Of a DNA stretch of 64,000 nucleotides, positions 1-12,783 are shown one piece after another. A program made the position numbers and the translations under genes. This DNA comes from Manduca sexta (taxonomy: Eukaryota; Arthropoda; Insecta; Lepidoptera; Sphingidae), in the NCBI RefSeq assembly GCF_014839805.1, contig NC_051129.1, positions 682,001 to 746,000 on the forward strand. Reading direction: 5' to 3'. The first letter of the stretch is position 1. Each line of letters opens with the position of its first letter. The notes under the pieces were generated by a model. That model worked only from the letters and a program-made list of their open reading frames with translations, had not been told where the DNA came from and did no database searches.

Positions 1-1790
1 TTTTGGAAAAAAAAGTGCATAGCATTCCACCATTGAATTATATATTTCTAAGCAAAAAAATTATGTCGATCCTTCGCTTAGTTCATACGCGAAATAAAGA
101 AAACCAAATACACTTCCCTTTTTAAAATAGTAGTTGTGATATAGTATAATATGGCGGTGCCTTATAACTGGTTCGAATTTTATTTCGAAGATAACGTAGG
201 GTTTAAAATCAGGTATTTTGTAAAATATCTTTATAGTTCTCGTAAAGTTATGACGGCAATTTCAAGATAAGCCATTATTCACAGAAATCTGACACTTTTA
301 GTGTTATTCTTAGTGTTCTAGGTCAAACGATAACGAAAACTAAATTATGTTTTTATTTAAATGGCGATAGTTTTAAATTCGACTCGGGTTTTAGAGAATT
401 GAATACGCAAACTAGTTAATTTATTTATTGCATCTAAATTTCACGTAAAACAAAATTTATTTCGGGATTCGAATAACCCCTGCCCTTTCGTAACCCCGGT
501 ACCTTTCCTTCCCATTAAGACTGATAGCGCATTCATGACACTTCTGAAATTATTTCTTCTATGTTTGGTTATGGGTGTTGGAGATCACATAATTTTAGAT
601 GATTGTGAAAAACACTTTTCTTATGATAGTAGTTGTAAACGAGTTAGTGGGACACCTTAAGGTAAGAGATCACAGCCACAAATTATCATCCACAATGTCA
701 AAAAAATTGACGACGTCCGCCTTAAAAACACGGCTCAATACGGACACTTCCCAAAAAGTCCGATATTGTAGCCAACCAGCAACTAACCGGAGTGAACGCA
801 GTTGTGTCGCGCGAGATGAAGATGAATGGCACCATTATACAGTCTACTGTTTGTCGTAAAATGTTAATGTTTTGTTTATTTCACTTACCCTTGCAGCGTC
901 CTGGCTTTGTCGAACGGACCGGTAGTACTTTATAGGGAATTGAGTTCTGTATTCATTTAAAATGATCACACTTCGTGCCATAGTGGCCCAGGTAAGTTAA
1001 TCGAGCTCTGGAACCAGCCTGTGTATACCCGGTTTCAAAAAGGCCGGCATATTTGTATGGACTGGTGAAGGATAACTATTTCTTGTCAGCCAACACGCCA
1101 TGTGGGACCCTACTTCATTTTGCCGAACGCGAAGAAAAAAAAAACTTCTTATAATAACATTGTCGTGCTTGTGTGTTTCCAAATTGTTGGAACTTGAGTT
1201 CTTTTATACCGTATATAGATATAATTCCTTATATAATTCGCCATAAAATAATTTAGGTAAATTACTTCAGCAATGTATAATATGAAAAAGATAAATCGAT
1301 TACCTATTGAAGCCATCGAGTTTTCTTTCAAAGGATAAGCTGTTCGACCCTGACCTCGACCCCGCTCGGTAATGTAATCAAGTCACGTACAACAGTTAAA
1401 CTATATCTGCTGTTAAAATAACATTAGGAAACAGCGTTGGACGGTTTAACATACTCAGCACGCGGGGCAGAAATGCTTATGCGTTAAATGTTTAGCAATA
1501 TTTTTAAGTTGATATTGTTTGCGGCTTTGCCTGGTGTATATATATAAAAAGGTGTACTTTTTCGGAATAAAACTAGTGTATATATGATCGCCTAGGATTG
1601 GTCTATAGTTTTACTAAATCGCATTCAAATTCCTATGGCATTTTCTGCGTTAAGATCTAATATACATTCAAACAGCTTTTAAAATTTTCACAATAACACT
1701 AGTCAGTAAGATATGGAAGGGCGTACTTATCACGTCTTTTACAAAAACTAGTAAAAAAATAAATTCTTAATCAAACCCATCGCCTAAGAC
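1..1790. other. AT-rich noncoding stretch, no gene seen
   Basis: No recognisable gene. The longest open frame (599-859, 86 codons) starts at a chance ATG, matches no family I know and has no supporting splice context. There are homopolymer and AT-rich runs but no clear transposon end or RNA gene. Confidence 0.6.
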
Positions 1791-1794
1791 GAGC

Positions 1795-1925
1795 GCCATT
1801 GACATGCCGCGGTTCAGGAGAGTGTAGTGCGCGTACGACACCGGAGAGTTATTAGAGTGTTACTTCGCGCACGTGCTAGCGTGTTTGCTCTGCTAGCACG
1901 CTAATACACATGCATGAAAGGTTGC
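1795..1925. other. GC-richer island with a 9-bp hairpin
   Basis: A short GC-richer patch in AT-rich surroundings. It contains an inverted repeat whose arms at 1872-1880 and 1892-1900 are perfectly complementary over 9 bases, with an 11-base loop. Each arm carries the palindrome GCTAGC, and a CACGTG E-box overlaps the left arm. Function is unknown; it could be regulatory or the remains of a repeat. Confidence 0.4.
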
Positions 1926-1929
1926 ATGA

Positions 1930-3640
1930 CAATCGGTATGTTTGTTTGGCCTGTTTATTGTCCCCTCTATCCTGCCTGAATAGGGTCATGTGCATGTTTG
2001 AGTTTTTTTTTATTTATGACAAGTCGAGAAATATAGTGATAATCTGGCCAAGTTACACATAAAGTGGCACGTTGTAAATAAAAAAATAATCCTTTTTGTG
2101 TGCCATTATTCATATGCAATAAAAATATGTCAAAACATTTCATGTTTTTTTTTTTAATTTCTTAATATATTACTTATCCATCGAGCTAATGCACCGACCT
2201 CAGAAAACATAACTTTTAATACAAAATGTAATCTAAAAATGAGAATTTTAAAATACATACAAGTTCAAAAAAACATCTCGATAAAGATTTATAACGAAAA
2301 CATAAGGGCTCTGAATACCGGAACAACTTGTAAGTACAGAATCACAAACTTGTGTTGAAGTTAGGCGCAGATTACATAATGAATGTGTACGCAGCGGGTG
2401 TTGTAATAACCACGCTTATCATTATTTAGTGAGAGCTTTATAATATGCACCGTATGGCTTTTACAACAATGTACTGTTTAATTTACAAAAGTAATGAGAA
2501 AGGCTAAGCATGAATATTTAATCACAACCATATCGTATCCAATATCGGATTGTAGAGTATGTTGAATATCAAATCAAATCGTTGTTAAATTCATCGTAAT
2601 CTATGAATTAAAATATATCATAGCTTTAGACATAACATTATATGACATAAAAATAATATCTATAACATTTTATTGACTTTCATTGTATGACCTACTTATT
2701 TACAACTTTTTTTACAACATATTCCTTTGTAATTATGTCTGAATAATCGTTTGATTAGTGATAAACCCAACAATACAACTTCTACAGTCCAAAACAACTC
2801 GCACTAAAAAAGTAATGTGGGCTCCAGTAGGACACCGCATTACACAGCGGACATTAGCAGAACTGGATGAACAAACAGAACGAATTACTTCTTACGATAT
2901 TGTCTCGCTGGTATTGAAAAATTCCAGTACGTTTGCTGCGAACGTACAGTCCTCGTGTACATACAACCGCTACTAGTGTGAACTGGTTAGCTCGCATATA
3001 ACGGGCCTTGATCAAAGGGAGAAGTTTGTTAAATAAATTATAACTCAAAAAACACATTCTACCTCATCCGCCGTTCAGAAATAAAGGCAAGAAATGATGA
3101 AAAACTAAACAGATAAGGTTTCGCAAACCTGTAGTAGTGGTTGAAACAACACGACATGTAATAGCATAGCTGAACATATTGCGAGTTCTTTGCGCCGGCA
3201 GATTAACGGAGGCTTTACTGCGAGGAGCCAATGGGCAGTCGGCAACGATGTGGGGATGGGCGGAGTGTCCCGTTCCCGGACTCCCGCTGGTTTGCACACA
3301 AACACTCAATTTTAATTCATTAAAAGATAGATAGCTGCTATTTTAACTGAATGCTTACACTGACAAGGATCCCTCACGATACTAATTTTTGATACATGAA
3401 TGATATTTCCTTTTAATTTTCGTCCATCAATATTATTTACTAACATTCATTTGTTTTAAGCTTATTCATTGTATTAATCCACGGCGTCATAATTTTGCTA
3501 TATTAAGTGAAAATATAAATATGTCAAGTCCTCGATATCATTAAATGAATGCCGTTGTTAAATAATAATCGATATAATTCGCTGTTGCTACACTACGCCT
3601 GAATGAATGCTATAATGAACGCCATTGGACTTCAGTATGG
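1930..3640. other. Noncoding stretch, no gene seen
   Basis: AT-rich sequence. An open frame at 2758-2976 (+) begins at GTG and has a protein-like composition in its middle part. I recognise no domain, so I do not call it a gene. A minus-strand open frame at 3064-3309 likewise shows nothing recognisable. Confidence 0.5.
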
Positions 3641-3870
3641 CCGGTATTATTTAACTTTGAGTCACCGCTCACCACTCGCGACGTACAGTAGAAGTGAACT
3701 CGCGGTAGTGTTGCAGCGTGACATGCATAGTTGATGCGAGCGTGTCGGCAGCGCTCCGAGCCACATGAATACGAAAATATCGTATACAGAACTCGCTCCC
3801 GACAGTTACAACTGTATTACTATTAATACTTACACTACAGTTCAGACACCGCAGGCTCTGGCCAGTTCCT
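3640..3870. other. GC-richer island of unknown function
   Basis: About 200 bases distinctly richer in GC than the flanks and without a convincing ORF. This kind of patch is often a conserved noncoding element or promoter in insects, but nothing here proves that. The stretch from here to 5940 holds a second GC-rich patch at 4640-4750 and otherwise AT-rich sequence with no gene. Confidence 0.3.
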
Positions 3871-5939
3871 TTTATAAACATTAGTTTTAGAATTGCATTG
3901 TATTCCTTTGAGCCCGCTTCCCCACACCTTATAGGAAATAGGTAAGGATTATTCCGTCAAAACACATTACATTGGAGTTTTCAGTACCTAGGACGGTATC
4001 TCGTTCGGTTTGAGTGCTCAATATATCATAAACAATATCTACAACAGTATTATTACGCAAAACCGATGATTCCAACACAAATATAATGTTCAATGTAATG
4101 AGATAACAAGACAAACTTATTATATCATACAGATACATGCTCCGACTAACTTTACCTATTTATTCGTCTAAACTGTTTGGTAACGTATTTATTTGAATTT
4201 GACTTGACATGCTTTCTAATACGGTCGACATCCAGTCAACAACAGTCTCGTACTATTGGGATCAGCTACTGATAAATCTATATATTGTCTTGATTTTTGT
4301 TTATTATCGAATTGGTGAAGTTCTTTGAATATCCATTAACAACGACATGTTACATACATTATTGAATAACAATGACAAATAATTGAGCGACTACTTTTAT
4401 GAGTAATACATAAATTGCCTTATATCTACAAGATTTTGGTACGCTTAGCCGAAAATTCTCAAGAGTTCTAGTGGGAACATTTGCGGAGTAAAATGAGGCC
4501 TATATGTTAATGCAGGACTGTCTTGACTTGATAAGTAGTAAAATTAAAAAAACATAGAATCATCCAATAGGAACGAAGCGCATTACATCGTTGTGAAGGT
4601 CACAAAATGGATTTCTTTTAAATCTATTTCCATTGTGGTGTGCAGCGCCGACTCACAGCACTCATGGTTTGGCCTTGAACTGCGCCGCGCTACTTCAGCC
4701 TGAAAAGGCTGTAAGCGCTGCGACCCGCCGCGTGACCTTCCGAGCATGCTGCCAGCTAATTATTACTTCTTACAAGTTTTATGCTTGAATCGTATTTTAT
4801 AAACTTTAATACATAGCTTAAATTCTAGTTTAAATCTAAGAAACTATTTTCTAAATTTATATGCTACAAAAGCATATGTCGGCGAACTCTATAGTTATTA
4901 CTTAAGACCAATGTACCAATTTACCCGATATCATAAATAAAAAAAATATATTTGAAAGTTATCTTTCAATTGGATAAGAATTTATGCTGCTCATGTTAAA
5001 TGATTACATTTTCGATGTTAACGTGATTAAAATATATTTTGAAATATGTATATATTGAAGGCAACAGTATAATGTCATCCACATAATATTGCCCAGAGAT
5101 GGCCACCAACCAGCTTTACTCAGATTAATTAACATTATACTATTCGCCAAATTAAATAATGAAAAACAAGATCAATAAGCTCCATGTGATGCACCGCATC
5201 AACACGAAGCTACGAGTACAAATGGGTAGAAACAAACGGGCCTAACGTTGTTTCAGTGAGTTCTCGTTCAATACGTACACGTCACTACAATTCGTATCAA
5301 ATACAGTTCCCGCAAGTTTATTGTATAACTCGACGTCACACACACTAGCGCGCTCAACTTTACGCTACAACTAATGTGAGTTTATCAACAAAGCCTTCAC
5401 GTAACAACGGGAATTAGGAGCGCGAACGTTCGCGAACACTGTAAGACTTGGTTTTATAGTTGAATACTGATCAACTAGCTCGTATTCGTTGTACGGTAAA
5501 ACGGTTATAATAAATTGAGTAAAATGCAGGTCAACGAGCGACATTCTATTGGACCCCACTTCACTTATCATCAGGTGCAGTGGAATCATTTTATCGTGCC
5601 CGTTTCAATATAAAAAAAAATCAAAACAACAAATTTCTTAATGAGATGAAAGCTATAATAAAATTGGCACACCATTAATCATTTAATTTGTATCATGTAC
5701 AATTATTTTATAAAGTCGGTTAGTAAGAACTTTTCTCTCTCGCGGTGCCGTGACGGTGTGAGATGTGTCCATCACTAGAGCCAGTACTGAGTGGCCGGTT
5801 TATATGATTATGAAGGGCTAATTACCACTCAAAGGGCTCACTCTCGTTCGCGCATGTAATATTCAGAAGTACAAAGCCGCGGGGTCACTGGCATTCCACA
5901 TAAGAAATTCATCCGAGTGTAACGTAAGTTTAATTATCT
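3871..5939. other. Noncoding stretch with one GC-rich patch and a palindrome
   Basis: No gene seen. A perfect 14-base palindrome, CGCGAACGTTCGCG, lies at 5421-5434. A GC-rich patch lies at 4640-4750. Confidence 0.5.
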
Positions 5940-5947
5940 GAGTGTAC

Positions 5948-6844
5948 TAGTGATGTAACGAATGTCATTTTTTGAACATTCGCGAATGCGAATGCGAATA
6001 TCTGCTACCGACATTCGCGAATGCGAATGCGAATGTTTAGTTTTTGTTCAAATTTGGCGCCAATTTTCTATGATGATTATCTAAATTTTATTATTATCTA
6101 AAATGATAATTATCTAAACATTAAAAAGTTATGTAAAGACTGATAAAAAAATTATAGAAGAATTTGTTTTTGTTTCTTTCAATTGCTTTTAATTTCTTAG
6201 TTGCTATTATTACGAGTTCTAATGAGAATTACATTTTTAAGCTTTATTAAAGTAAACGAAATAATTTTGTTTATTTTTAAAGTTTAATATTCCTCTACTC
6301 AAGTTTAATTACTAACTTAAAAACATGGTAAAAATAGTTAATTAATTGGTATGTTTTAAGAAAGAGAGGTATTTTTCTTTGAGAGTCTATAATTTTTTGT
6401 TTGTTTGTTTTATATATTTATAGTTTATTGTAGAAGAATATTGTTTTAGTTTAGATTTTGATTTTGTTAACCTACTATTACACAGTACACACACACACAG
6501 TATTACGAATATTATCTCGGAAGGGGTATGCAGAGGCGCAACCAGGGCACCCACTTTTCGCCAAGTGTGTTCCGTCTAATAGTGTGACAGGGGCGAGCCT
6601 ATCGCCATGTCGGGCACAAATTTCACACTCCGGGCTGATACTGAGCAGAAAAATCCAAATATCACTGCCCGATCCGGGATTCGAACCCAGGACCTTAGAG
6701 CGCTGCCGTACCGCACATGCAGTACAACTATGCCACCGAGGCAGTTTACTATTATCTTCAAATATTTTTTTTTCTGATTTTGACATTCGCAAAACATTCC
6801 CAGAAATTTTGCGAATGCGAATGCGAATATTCGTTACATCACTA
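5948..6844. mobile_element. hAT-type MITE carrying a nested SINE
   Basis: Perfect 16-base terminal inverted repeats, TAGTGATGTAACGAAT at the left end and its complement at the right end, are flanked by an 8-bp target duplication GAGTGTAC (5940-5947 and 6845-6852). An 8-bp duplication and a TAG-type terminus are hallmarks of hAT elements. Sub-terminal GCGAAT repeats sit inside both ends. There is no transposase, so the element is non-autonomous. A tRNA-derived SINE is inserted at 6481-6746. Without the SINE and its duplicated target the MITE is about 620 bp. Open frames crossing this region are artefacts of the two nested elements. Confidence 0.88.
6481..6746 (-). mobile_element. tRNA-derived SINE, family A (nested in hAT MITE)
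   Basis: Read on the minus strand, it begins with a tRNA-like head containing an A-box-like segment (GGCATAGTTGT) and a B box (GGTTCGAATCC). A conserved body follows, then a (TG)n-like tail. An 8-bp target duplication TACTATTA lies at 6473-6480 and 6747-6754. Related copies occur at 10981, 23287, 24598 and 60879, with a head-only fragment at 16412. The SINE class is clear. I do not assign a published family name. Confidence 0.88.
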
Positions 6845-6852
6845 GAGTGTAC

Positions 6853-7176
6853 ACTGTTCGAGGCGTAAGTAACTTGAGCATTTGCTGCAACGTGGCAGTG
6901 TTTAGAGGTTTATTTACTTCAAAAGACTTGTCTGCTTAATTACTTTACGGGATAATTATCTAATCCATTCTGCGTTATTTACAAATCGCAACTTATTTTA
7001 TGTTAAAATTTATACTATGTGAACACAACACCTATCACAAAACTATTGTCTAGTATAAAAAGACTGACAATTATTTCAAGTCGACTTTTTCATTTTAAAA
7101 ACATATTTTAGTCAAACTGTGGGTATCTTCGAAACTATCACTGACCTTTACGAAACGAATAGAAACTATAACTACC
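6853..7176. other. Short AT-rich spacer
   Basis: AT-rich DNA between the hAT MITE and the mariner element. Nothing recognisable. Confidence 0.6.
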
Positions 7177-7178
7177 TA

Positions 7179-8477
7179 GTCTTGCCATAAATATTGTAAT
7201 AAAGAAAAAAGAAAATTGTTAACTGCAAATAACATTTATTACTTTTACAGTGTGTCAGTTTAATACATAAATATAAAACAATTAAAAATATAAAAAGCTT
7301 ATTCGAAGTGGTCTCCATTGGCTGCAATACAGTCCTTTAAACGATGAGGCCAGTTATCAATAGAAGCACGCACTCTTTCCATGGGAAAATTCTTCACTGC
7401 CAATCGTATAGATTGTTTTAGGGACTCCAAATTATCATGGCGTTTAGAGCAAGCTGTACTCTCTAAAACTGACCACAAATCATAATCCAGCGGATTAAGA
7501 TCGGGACTAGACGACGGCCAGTCTTCAGCTCTGATGAAGTCCGAAACGTTCGATTCCAACCAAGACTGCGTGGACCGAGCTTTATGACCCGGCGCCGAGT
7601 CTTGCTGGAAGGACTATACTTGGTTATTGAACATGGTGATGTTAAGGGGCTTAACTACCTTCTCAAGAATGGTATCTTGATACACTTGTGCCGATGTTTT
7701 GATACCTTTTTCACAAAAATATGGCTCAGTCACTCCTTCATAGCTAACACCCCACCAAACCATCACTGAAGTCGGATAATGTCCACGTTGCACTCTGTCG
7801 ACTAATTGGGAAGCTTCCTTAGAGCTTTGAGCATAAATACGGTCATTTTGTTTGTTAAAATGTTGCTCAATTGTAAAAATTTTCTCATCCGTAAACAAAA
7901 TTTTTCTGTGACCTCCCTTTGCGTACCGCTTCAGTAGTTGTTTCGATTTTACCACCCTATTCTTCTTTAAATTATCAGTTAAGAAATGGCCAGTGCGTCT
8001 CTTATAGGCTGCAAGTCCTAAGTCATCTTTTAAAATACGCGACATGGTTCTAGGTGCTATCTTCATTTCCCGAGATAAAATCTTTTGCTTTCGGACAGGA
8101 TTTCTTCGAATTCTTTCCCTTACTGCTTTGACCACCTTTTTCGTACGAACACTACGTGGACGGCCAGATCTTTTTCTGTCACAAACAGAGGAGGTCTCAT
8201 TGTACCTATTAATAGCCCGGTACACAAACATTTTACTAATACCAAGTGTATGGAGAGTTTTAAAAATTGCATTTGGCTCCATACCTACTTTGTGTAATGC
8301 TATCACAGCGATTCGGTTCTCTTTATCACCCCACACCATTTTAATATCGCAAAATATTTTACAATGTATTGGCGCCAAAATGAGAAAACACAATGAACAA
8401 TCGTATAAAAATGACAGATTCGAAATTCAAATGTAATATTTTTTTATAATTAAGTGTAACAGTATTTATGGCCAGAC
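7179..8477 (-). mobile_element. Full-length mariner (Tc1/mariner superfamily, maT-like DD37D)
   Basis: A 1299-bp element flanked by TA dinucleotides (7177-7178 and 8478-8479), the target duplication of this superfamily. Imperfect terminal inverted repeats of about 24 bases are present: the left end starts GTCTTGCCATAAATATTGT and the right end, read inward, starts GTCTGGCCATAAATACTGT. It encodes one transposase on the minus strand. Length, ends and catalytic spacing fit the maT/DD37D group. Both ends look intact, so the element might still be mobilised in trans even though its own transposase has a premature stop. Confidence 0.93.
7299..8339 (-). pseudogene. mariner transposase, DD37D type, one internal stop
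   Basis: Cut-and-paste DNA transposase. I chose the ATG at 8339 (protein begins MVWGDKENR) because it matches the usual start of the family; an upstream in-frame ATG at 8393 adds 18 unlikely residues. The frame would run 346 codons and stays open except for one TAG at 7614-7616, a position where the family normally has tryptophan (TGG). Two helix-turn-helix segments occupy roughly the first 100 residues, followed by a GRPR motif. The catalytic acids are the D in LFTDEKIF, the D in FQQDSAPGHK just after the stop, and the D in PDLNPLDYDLW. There are 37 residues between the second and third, which defines DD37D. No frameshift is present. The truncated product would lack two of three catalytic acids and so should be inactive unless the stop is read through. 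Confidence 0.9.
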
Positions 8478-8479
8478 TA

Positions 8480-10280
8480 AGTATATATACCATTTCACAT
8501 CATCGCCATAATGATTTCTATTTGTTCTCCACAAAAAACATACATTGATACTTTCCGACGGCCGGAGGAGTGGAAGAATGGTCATGTTAATAGGCAAAAC
8601 TGCTAGTCAACCGGCTTCGACAGTCGATCGTCGGTATATCTCTCCACCTAAAGAATAACTCGAGAACTGTGCCAGTTGGTAATGAGGTCCAAAGCCCGAA
8701 GAGTAGGGGGAGGAGAGCGAGGAAGGGAGTCCGTCCCGCGCCGTTTTTGAATTTAAGTTTCGCGCGGAAAGTTTTAATGAACTGCCGCCGCTAGGAGACG
8801 CGCCGCGAACCAGGCAAGCTACTCGAGCACTCGCCGCGAAAGCTTCGGAATTCCAGAGATCCATTCATATTACTTGTGGTTTTCAATTGTTCACTACAAT
8901 TGTTTTCTAAACATAGTTTGCTGTGAATTCGTTTTATTATTTGGTAATATCTATTTTGAATTTGAAGGAACTACAATAACAAACAGATTTTTTTATTTCG
9001 AAACCTCAGAAAATCCGCTTAGTTTGTTCTTTAATAGGATTACAGTCATAATCGCGTGACTTTTGCTTGCTTTAATCCATAGATAATTAAAACACGAAAT
9101 ACAGAGTGGCTCTCTATCATCCACTGTAATTGCGAATGTGGCTGAGTAGTAACCAGCGATAGTTGCGATTGCCTTCGAACTCAGTTACAAGTTACCATTA
9201 ATATTCGCTTGTAAACTGTATCACATGTCCGTCGATAGGTAAACGTGTTAGTCAAGGCCGGATATGGCTAATGCTAGGCGTAAGTGCCATCAGTTTAACA
9301 CAACTGCTTCAAATCATTTTAAATTATTTCTAAAAAAAAATATTCGTATAATTTTTTACATGTTTAAGTTACGAATTAAAATTTCATGCATTACCATTTT
9401 CATTACTTTGAAACAACCTAAAATAGTTGATTAAATGTCGCGAAGTCACCGCAGGTTCGCGCTGTCTTGTGCTTCATCAAAATCACGGCACCATACGATA
9501 TCCTAACGTTTACTATTTTACTTATCTAATGTTTTCTCTAATTCCTTCTATATTTTTCCTTCTAAGTTTAATTTTCAACTGTTAATAATACAATTGTCCA
9601 CGAAACGCGCCTCAGCGTGGACAGTAACATTATCCAGAAGGAGCCGACTGCCGAGCAATCCATAAACCGCGTGTAATTCTCTCAGAGCATATATAGCTGT
9701 TCGTCGCTCACTTCGTGCGAGATTAACACAATATATCAACTGTAAAACATTTTATAACAATTCTGGAAAATCACATCTTTCCAGGAAAGAGGAAACTTTA
9801 AACAATACAGCATTAACTCACGAGTACCCGCTTGAAATTCATCTCACGTGGTATCTACGTGTTTTATTTCAAACACGAAAACACATTTCTCTTTGACTCC
9901 GCACGTTATAAGAGCTAACAAAGATTTCTAAAATGTATACGTTCAGAGGTGACTTGTGCGCTACTCAGTGCAATCAGGACACGAGTACTTATCGTATACT
10001 TAATGCTAAACGTGTGTGGATTTACTGTAAATTTGCTTTATAATAATCCAATAATATCGGGATATTTTAAAAAGTTTTATAATACGTTCTCTGGACTTTT
10101 CAAACTGGTACAAATCAATCATCGATGAACATAAAGCTCTTCCGATAGCGCCACATTCAGTGCAAGTGCACTTAAATTTTAGTCTATATCGAATATATTA
10201 CTTTATTAGTGTAGTAGCTATATATTTATTTTATCTGGGAAATTAACAAAGCTCAAATTCGATTCCAGGTTACATTATCT
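8480..10280. other. Noncoding stretch with a GC-rich island
   Basis: A GC-richer block at about 8556-8865 contains a minus-strand ATG-initiated frame of 85 codons (8607-8864). It is rich in Ser, Ala and Arg and matches no domain I know. A TATA-like motif (CATATATAGC) lies near 9689. The remainder is AT-rich and shows no gene. Confidence 0.45.
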
Positions 10281-10286
10281 ATAATG

Positions 10287-10470
10287 TAATACGACCAGCT
10301 CTATTATAATACTGGTCATGTCCCTCGTCTACTACTGATATGGTTTAGGCCTTAGTCCACCACGCTGGCCTAGACTTTATAGACTTTCATACCTTTGAAA
10401 TTCTTTCATAGAATTCTTAGATATGTCGGTACTGACCACGTACGCCTTCAGCATTAAAGCCAGCGAAAAT
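10287..10470 (-). repeat. SINE family B, fragment
   Basis: Diverged match to the non-tRNA body of SINE family B (see 39485-39804), including the block with TTAGGCCTTAGTCCACCACG-type sequence. The tRNA-like head is not recognisable. An old, truncated copy. Confidence 0.7.
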
Positions 10471-10489
10471 TAATAATAAACGGACAATA

Positions 10490-10980
10490 AATTTGTGTGA
10501 TTATTTCGAATGTAGAAGCGTAGTAAGTACAGTAGTCATGAAAACAAAACGAACACTGCAGAACAACGGCCCCGGGAGGGCTGGAGAACGCTGAAATAAT
10601 AATGAGGCGGCCTCAAGTTGACTAAGGGCGAGTGGAGACGCGGTAGAGGGGCAGAGGGGATACCGTACAGCAGGACTAAATGAGACCCGATGCAAAATTC
10701 ATATTATCAGAGGGAATATATCTTTGTGTAATTAATGACTTGTTTCTATATAATAAGGGTCTGATGGATTCATTATTGCGTTTGTATAAGAATTTACATT
10801 GAGAATAGAAAAACTATGAAACAGTTTGAATAAAAACATTGTTCATAAGAAATAAAAGACTAGTGTCCATACATAGTCTGCCGTGATAAACTGCTTGAAC
10901 GGAAGAACTCAGTTATTTCAGCACGATTACAATTATTCTAAAAACTATTCCAATAAGCTACTAATAACACATACATTCTC
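10490..10980. other. Noncoding stretch
   Basis: A short GC-rich patch at about 10560-10680 followed by AT-rich sequence. No gene recognised. Confidence 0.5.
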
Positions 10981-11170
10981 GTTTTATCCTAAAGAGGTAG
11001 GCAGAGGCGCAACTAGTGCACCCACTTTGTGTCTCGTGGGTTATATGTCATATCGTGGCATAAGAGGCCAGATTATGGCCATGTCGAACTCAAATTCTAG
11101 ACTCCGGACTGATACAGAGAAGAAAAACTCAATATCACTGGGCCCGAGATACGCTACAGAGATAATCTTA
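10981..11170 (-). repeat. SINE family A, diverged fragment
   Basis: Body of SINE family A (GCAGAGGCGCAAC and the CTCCGGACTGATAC block on the plus strand). The tRNA-like head is largely degraded at the right end. Confidence 0.75.
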
Positions 11171-12783
11171 TATAAATATAGATATAATATAAGGTGTAAA
11201 CGTCGCAGTAGTTTAACTTGAATTTTACTACTAATAAACTGACTCGATCAGATTTGGACTGGCGCCAGTAGTACGACCATGAGAAATCCCATATTCCTCA
11301 TCTTTCTCCAAATTCTCTTAATGTTTGGCAACGCAATTCATATGGTATGATATCTTTGTCATTGCAGTTTATAACCGCTGTTGATCATTCACCTTCAGTG
11401 ACCCATTCAGTTATTGCATGGCCTTTAGAAAAAAATAGAGACTCGCAATGAATATATAGGGTGGGCAGTGATGCGTGATTTGCAATTTTGTCAGGGTCGT
11501 GCGACAGTTCTCACGCGTGAATATAACTCTTATTACATCTAGTCATGAATGTGATAGAGGAAATATATCAAATCATATCCCATGATAGCGTTTGCTCGTG
11601 GCTCCATCCACATTAACGCCTATACCCGGACAAAAAATACCTTAATGATCGTTTCCAATAATCGATTCCAATTTTAATCTTCTAGTGATCTTAAGAATAC
11701 ATCAATCAAAGTAAGTCGTTTGTAAGCGTGTGAATACAAGCTTTGCTCTGATAGGTTCAATTTCGCGATGGGGATCATTTATTGAAAATGTCGGTTTAGT
11801 ATGTGGGTTAATGTAGTTGTAGTTAGTTGTAGTAGTTGTAGTTCCTATTAGTAAGAACTGTTACAAATTCTCATTATTCTTCACGTAATTTTTGAGTTTG
11901 TATGATACAAACGAATAAAAAAAATCTTTTCATAATTTTAGTTCAGATTAAAGTGAATGATAAAACAGAAATAAAAGAACGGTAAATTAATATTAGAAAA
12001 TGGTAGTATAAAGACTTGTCAACCTAAAAAAAGATGTGATATTTTTTTAGAAAATAAATTTTAAAATCGTTTATTTTCTTTCTACAAAAAATGAGTTAAA
12101 ATTGACACAAGCGGGATCATTGGCCCAACCTAAGGCTCACATTTAAAGAAGTGGAGTTATATATATTTTTGTGTCAACTGTCAATTTAGAATTGAAATGT
12201 CAATGTGACAGTCACGGCGTAGAGATATCAACGACACACGCAGTCAAAATTCAGACACCGAGCCTTGTTACTTGCCACTGGGGAGGCTCTAATTTGCTGA
12301 AATATAGTAAAAATAAAATGGTGAGGCGACGTCGCGGCGTGCGTGCTCTTGTAAAAAATTCTTTTTTTATTTTCGAAGTGGAGAGAATTCGGTGAGATGC
12401 GTAGGAACAGCGGCGGTTGGCTGATTCTATTGAACGTGACATGTCGCAGTAATTTAAAATGTCCCATGTGCCGTCTGTTTGTGACTAGAAATAAATGTAA
12501 TTCACATACATATTTTTATCATGCGTCTATTTTCACATTCAGAATAACTCTGAAGCATACACTACTTACCGCAATGAGAATATGTTTAAATTTATCTCGT
12601 AATAATAATTTATTTTGAGGTAGTCGACTTTGACACAAAAATATAGTTCGGTTTTGTTGTGTAAACTGTAATAAACTCTGTATGACCTATTTAATTGGAA
12701 GTTTTTAATTAATGATACATTTATAATCAATAATAATTATCAACATAATATAAGACTAATGACTAACATTCGAACTCTAAAAT
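11171..12783. other. Noncoding stretch with a small GTAGTT microsatellite
   Basis: A degenerate TAGTTG/GTAGTT tract lies at about 11814-11850. The overlapping open frames at 12171-12467 on both strands are unsupported. No gene recognised. Confidence 0.5.

Noticed and set aside
6458..6868. 136-codon frame and two minus-strand frames
   Set aside because: They lie in the SINE and hAT MITE and arise from the SINE consensus.
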